A stretch of DNA of 8,099 nucleotides from Thermoplasmata archaeon. Its GTDB lineage: Archaea > Thermoplasmatota > Thermoplasmata > Thermoplasmatales > Thermoplasmataceae. Below the pieces are notes generated by a model. That model saw nothing but the letters and a program-made list of their open reading frames with translations, was not told the origin of the DNA and searched no databases. A program made the position numbers and the translations under genes. The DNA is taken from the NCBI GenBank assembly GCA_021833045.1, contig JAKBGP010000017.1, positions 1 through 8,099 of the forward strand, written 5' to 3'. Positions 6,374 through 8,099 of this stretch are shown here, piece after piece. How positions within the stretch are numbered: position 1 is the stretch's first letter; every line of letters begins with the position of its first letter.

Positions 6374-7307
6374 AAATGATCCTCATATAATCTAAATCCT
6401 TTATAGCAAAAAACTTTAAAAAGGATATTGAAATTAAATAAAAAGGGTAGAAAATGTCTCCAAAATTTTTAGCATACGGATTTATCTTTAGATACCTTTT
6501 CCTCGCCCTAGTAATTTGCAATTCTCTTTCGGGCGGATAGATAGACATTTTTTTTGTCAGATCATTTGCTCTATTAAGAAAGATCATCAAATAAGAAACT
6601 GAAAACTGAAACAAACTCCCCAAAACTGTTGAAAGGGACTTGTTTGATAAAGTTCTACCAAAATCTTGAATTACTAAAACTTGATTTATTCTAAAAAATT
6701 TATAGCCATATTTTTCCATCCTTGTATAGAAATCCACATCCGCGTATTCCATAAAATAAGTTTCGTCATATCCTCCTAATTCTTTAACAATATTGGTATT
6801 GATTAAAACGCCTGAAGTAATAATTCTTTTGCATAAATCTATTTCATTTTTAAAATTGAATTTTTTGTTTAAATAACGCAAGTCGTTACAAACTATCGGG
6901 CATACCCCCCCTATTTTAGTTTCAGTTTTTTCTAAGAATTTAATCATTTTAAATTCATACTCGAAAAAATTTTCATGTACTATTGCATCATCATCCAACA
7001 AGAAAGCATAATTGTAATTCATCTCTATCGCTTTTTTTAAACCAATGTTTATTCCTTTTGCAATCCCAAAATTATGGATATTTCTAATAACTGAGAAAAA
7101 GCTTTTGAAATTGCTTAAAATCGAACTCTCAATACTAGTTGCTATTTCGTTTTCGTAACTATTATCTACGATAATGACCATGGAGATATTATTTTTTTCA
7201 ATTGATTTATATATAACTTCAAAGTTTGGAATTTTATTATACGTAACAATAATCAAACAAGGCTTTTTTTCTTCTATGAAGCTTATATTATCTTGGCTAT
7301 GAAACAT
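6363..7307 (-). CDS. Family 2 glycosyltransferase, WbbL (rhamnosyltransferase)-like
   Basis: A 314-residue GT-A fold, family 2 glycosyltransferase, first gene of the minus-strand operon. In order: CLIIVTYN (17-24), VDN near 47-49 for the nucleotide, HNFGIAKGINIGLKKA (78-93), the metal-binding DDD (105-107) in FLLDDDA, TSGVLIN (164-170), GGYDETYF (178-185) and ADVDFYTRM (189-197), the position of the catalytic acid in the WbbL/rhamnosyltransferase subgroup, followed by a basic C-terminal part with two hydrophobic stretches near 225-245 and 283-302 that may bind the membrane. The sugar donor is not determinable. ATG 7307 is chosen over TTG 7316, because the AT-rich box lies about 26-33 bases upstream and ATG fits leaderless start. 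The end overlaps the membrane protein start by 11 bases. A G7 run sits in codons 133-135. All key motifs are present, so it is probably functional. Confidence 0.9.
   Translation of the reverse strand: MFHSQDNISFIEEKKPCLIIVTYNKIPNFEVIYKSIEKNNISMVIIVDNSYENEIATSIESSILSNFKSFFSVIRNIHNFGIAKGINIGLKKAIEMNYNYAFLLDDDAIVHENFFEYEFKMIKFLEKTETKIGGVCPIVCNDLRYLNKKFNFKNEIDLCKRIITSGVLINTNIVKELGGYDETYFMEYADVDFYTRMEKYGYKFFRINQVLVIQDFGRTLSNKSLSTVLGSLFQFSVSYLMIFLNRANDLTKKMSIYPPERELQITRARKRYLKINPYAKNFGDIFYPFYLISISFLKFFAIKDLDYMRIIYEL
6905..6911 (-). repeat. G7 homopolymer in the WbbL-like glycosyltransferase gene
   Basis: Seven G on the coding strand span codons 133-135 (Gly-Gly-Val), after the DDD motif and before the catalytic ADVD motif. 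Losing one base gives TAG within five codons; gaining one gives TAA within about nine. Either would inactivate the enzyme and probably uncouple the downstream gene. Confidence 0.6.
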
Positions 7308-7325
7308 CAGAATCAATACTTCATC

Positions 7326-7339
7326 AATAATTAATTATT
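7326..7339 (-). promoter_or_regulatory. Palindromic AT box, probable promoter of the glycan operon
   Basis: AATAATTAATTATT is a perfect 14-base palindrome centred about 26 bases before the ATG at 7307 on the minus strand. The position suits a TATA box for a leaderless operon transcript. The symmetry could also serve a dimeric regulator, but AT-rich palindromes occur easily by chance. Confidence 0.4.
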
Positions 7340-7440
7340 AATCTTTATCTAATGCCGACATTGTCATAATTTAGTTGATGATTTCCAGAAAAACAGTACA
7401 AGAAGCGAAATCATGAAATAGGATGTAAACATTACATGAC

Positions 7441-8099
7441 ATGCGACTGATTAAGGCGCCACATGTGGAGTTCAAAAGTGTTTCAACCACACTCGATCAG
7501 TATGTTTCTGAGGAGTCTTCCCCAATTTTTAAGATCAATAACATTCCCATGATGGATGTGGTGCTGAAAGGAAATGATCTGATCAGTTTCATGAATCTCA
7601 TGTGCCCTCAATGCCATTCAAGCAAGGTGGTGAAGAACGGAACATGCCTTAGAACCATGGAGAACGGGATCATATTCCGCATCCAGAGATATGCCTGTAA
7701 AAACTGTAAATATTCATTTGTTGCACGTCCTCCCAATTACGGTTATGGAAAGCATTATCCTGAGGATGTAAAAGACAAGAGCGTAAAGACAAGGGTAAAG
7801 ACATCCCTGAGGAAAGCTTCGTCCATGTTCCATATCATTGGAAACGTGATCATATCCCATGAGGCCATCAGGAGATATGTGCCTCCTGCACTTCCAGGCA
7901 TCATGGAATCATCCGGTTACTTTGTTTATGACGAACAGTACACACGCATAGATGGTGTTGAAAAATACCGGGCCCTTCTGAAGGATTCAAAAAATGGAAA
8001 CTTTGTGGAAGAAATACTGGATGATCTGAAGGAAGACACACTGACAGGATTCTTCATAAGGGCACTGTCAAGGTTCAGCATCCCTGAAGAGATATTCAT
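7441..8099 (+). CDS. Zinc-ribbon DDE transposase, cut by window edge
   Basis: An open frame of 219 codons runs from ATG 7441 off the right edge with no stops. Residues 55-89 form a zinc ribbon, CPQC (55-58) and CKNC (86-89), with VVKNGT between and YSFVARPP after, like the DNA-binding heads of several IS transposases. A helix-turn-helix follows (about 123-147, SMFHIIGNVIISHEAIRRYV). Residues 160-165 read YFVYDE, giving the probable first catalytic Asp (D164), followed by DGVEKYRALLKDSKNGNF and a helical stretch. The second and third acids should lie beyond the window. The architecture zinc ribbon, HTH, DDE is shared by IS6/IS240, ISL3 and unclassified archaeal ISs; I cannot choose between them. 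ATG 7441 is the first ATG after a TAA at 7426-7428. The gene is divergent from the glycan operon and is less AT-rich. Confidence 0.8.
   Translation, partial: MRLIKAPHVEFKSVSTTLDQYVSEESSPIFKINNIPMMDVVLKGNDLISFMNLMCPQCHSSKVVKNGTCLRTMENGIIFRIQRYACKNCKYSFVARPPNYGYGKHYPEDVKDKSVKTRVKTSLRKASSMFHIIGNVIISHEAIRRYVPPALPGIMESSGYFVYDEQYTRIDGVEKYRALLKDSKNGNFVEEILDDLKEDTLTGFFIRALSRFSIPEEIF

Noticed and set aside
6548..6555. A8 coding-strand run (and A7 runs at 7192-7198 and 7264-7270) as phase-variation sites
   Set aside because: Long A/T runs are common throughout these AT-rich genes, so they carry little signal compared with the two G/C runs.
374..7418. Shared 12-mer GAAATCATGAAA at 374-385 and 7407-7418, as possible island end repeats
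   Set aside because: A single 12-base match in AT-rich sequence of this size is expected by chance, and nothing nearby extends it.
1..8099. CRISPR array, tRNA or rRNA genes
   Set aside because: No regularly spaced repeats, and no tRNA T-arm or rRNA-like stretch seen on either strand.

Overview
The window looks like an accessory, IS-rich stretch of an archaeal genome, most likely a Thermoplasmatales-type acidophile (Ferroplasma/Cuniculiplasma-like). The reasons are the style of the transposases, AT-rich boxes about 26 bases upstream of several start codons with no convincing Shine-Dalgarno sites (leaderless-transcript style), and very AT-rich surface-glycan genes rich in AGA, ATA and TTA codons. 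The lineage is inferred from recognition of family style, not from a search.

Layout. Bases 1-1278 are a graveyard of insertion sequences: the 5' end of an IS5-type transposase with a frameshift (minus strand, running off the window), a heavily frameshifted IS3-like transposase lacking its catalytic core (minus, 402-1031), and the last ~68 codons of an ISL3-type transposase (plus, 1075-1278). Next comes a family 2 glycosyltransferase (plus, 1342-2356) whose true N-terminus lies upstream of any canonical in-frame start and appears to be split by a one-base frameshift right after a GTG start. An apparently intact IS630/Tc1-mariner element (2360-3434) with 25-bp imperfect inverted repeats and flanking TA dinucleotides sits immediately behind its stop codon. 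Bases 3437-3820 hold no intact gene, only decayed coding-like sequence.

Bases 3821-7307 (minus) form a two-gene operon. The first gene is a WbbL-like family 2 glycosyltransferase. It overlaps by 11 bases the second, an 850-residue polytopic membrane protein with a GT-C/Gpi18-like N-terminal half and a ~375-residue, sequon-rich, LamG/lectin-like outer domain closed by a final membrane anchor. After a short divergent promoter region, a zinc-ribbon DDE transposase (plus, from 7441) runs off the right end.

How it fits together. The three non-transposase genes look like a surface-glycan or lipid-linked-glycan assembly module: cytosolic GT2 enzymes would add sugars to a carrier at the inner face, and the membrane protein would transfer or bind sugar at the outer face. 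The flanking and interrupting ISs, and the composition contrast between the GT genes and the transposases, suggest an exchangeable surface-variation island. The most interesting new observation is that each operon gene carries one 7-base G/C homopolymer in otherwise AT-rich coding sequence, and any single-base slip there gives a stop within a few to about eighteen codons. This is a candidate phase-variable archaeal glycan operon.
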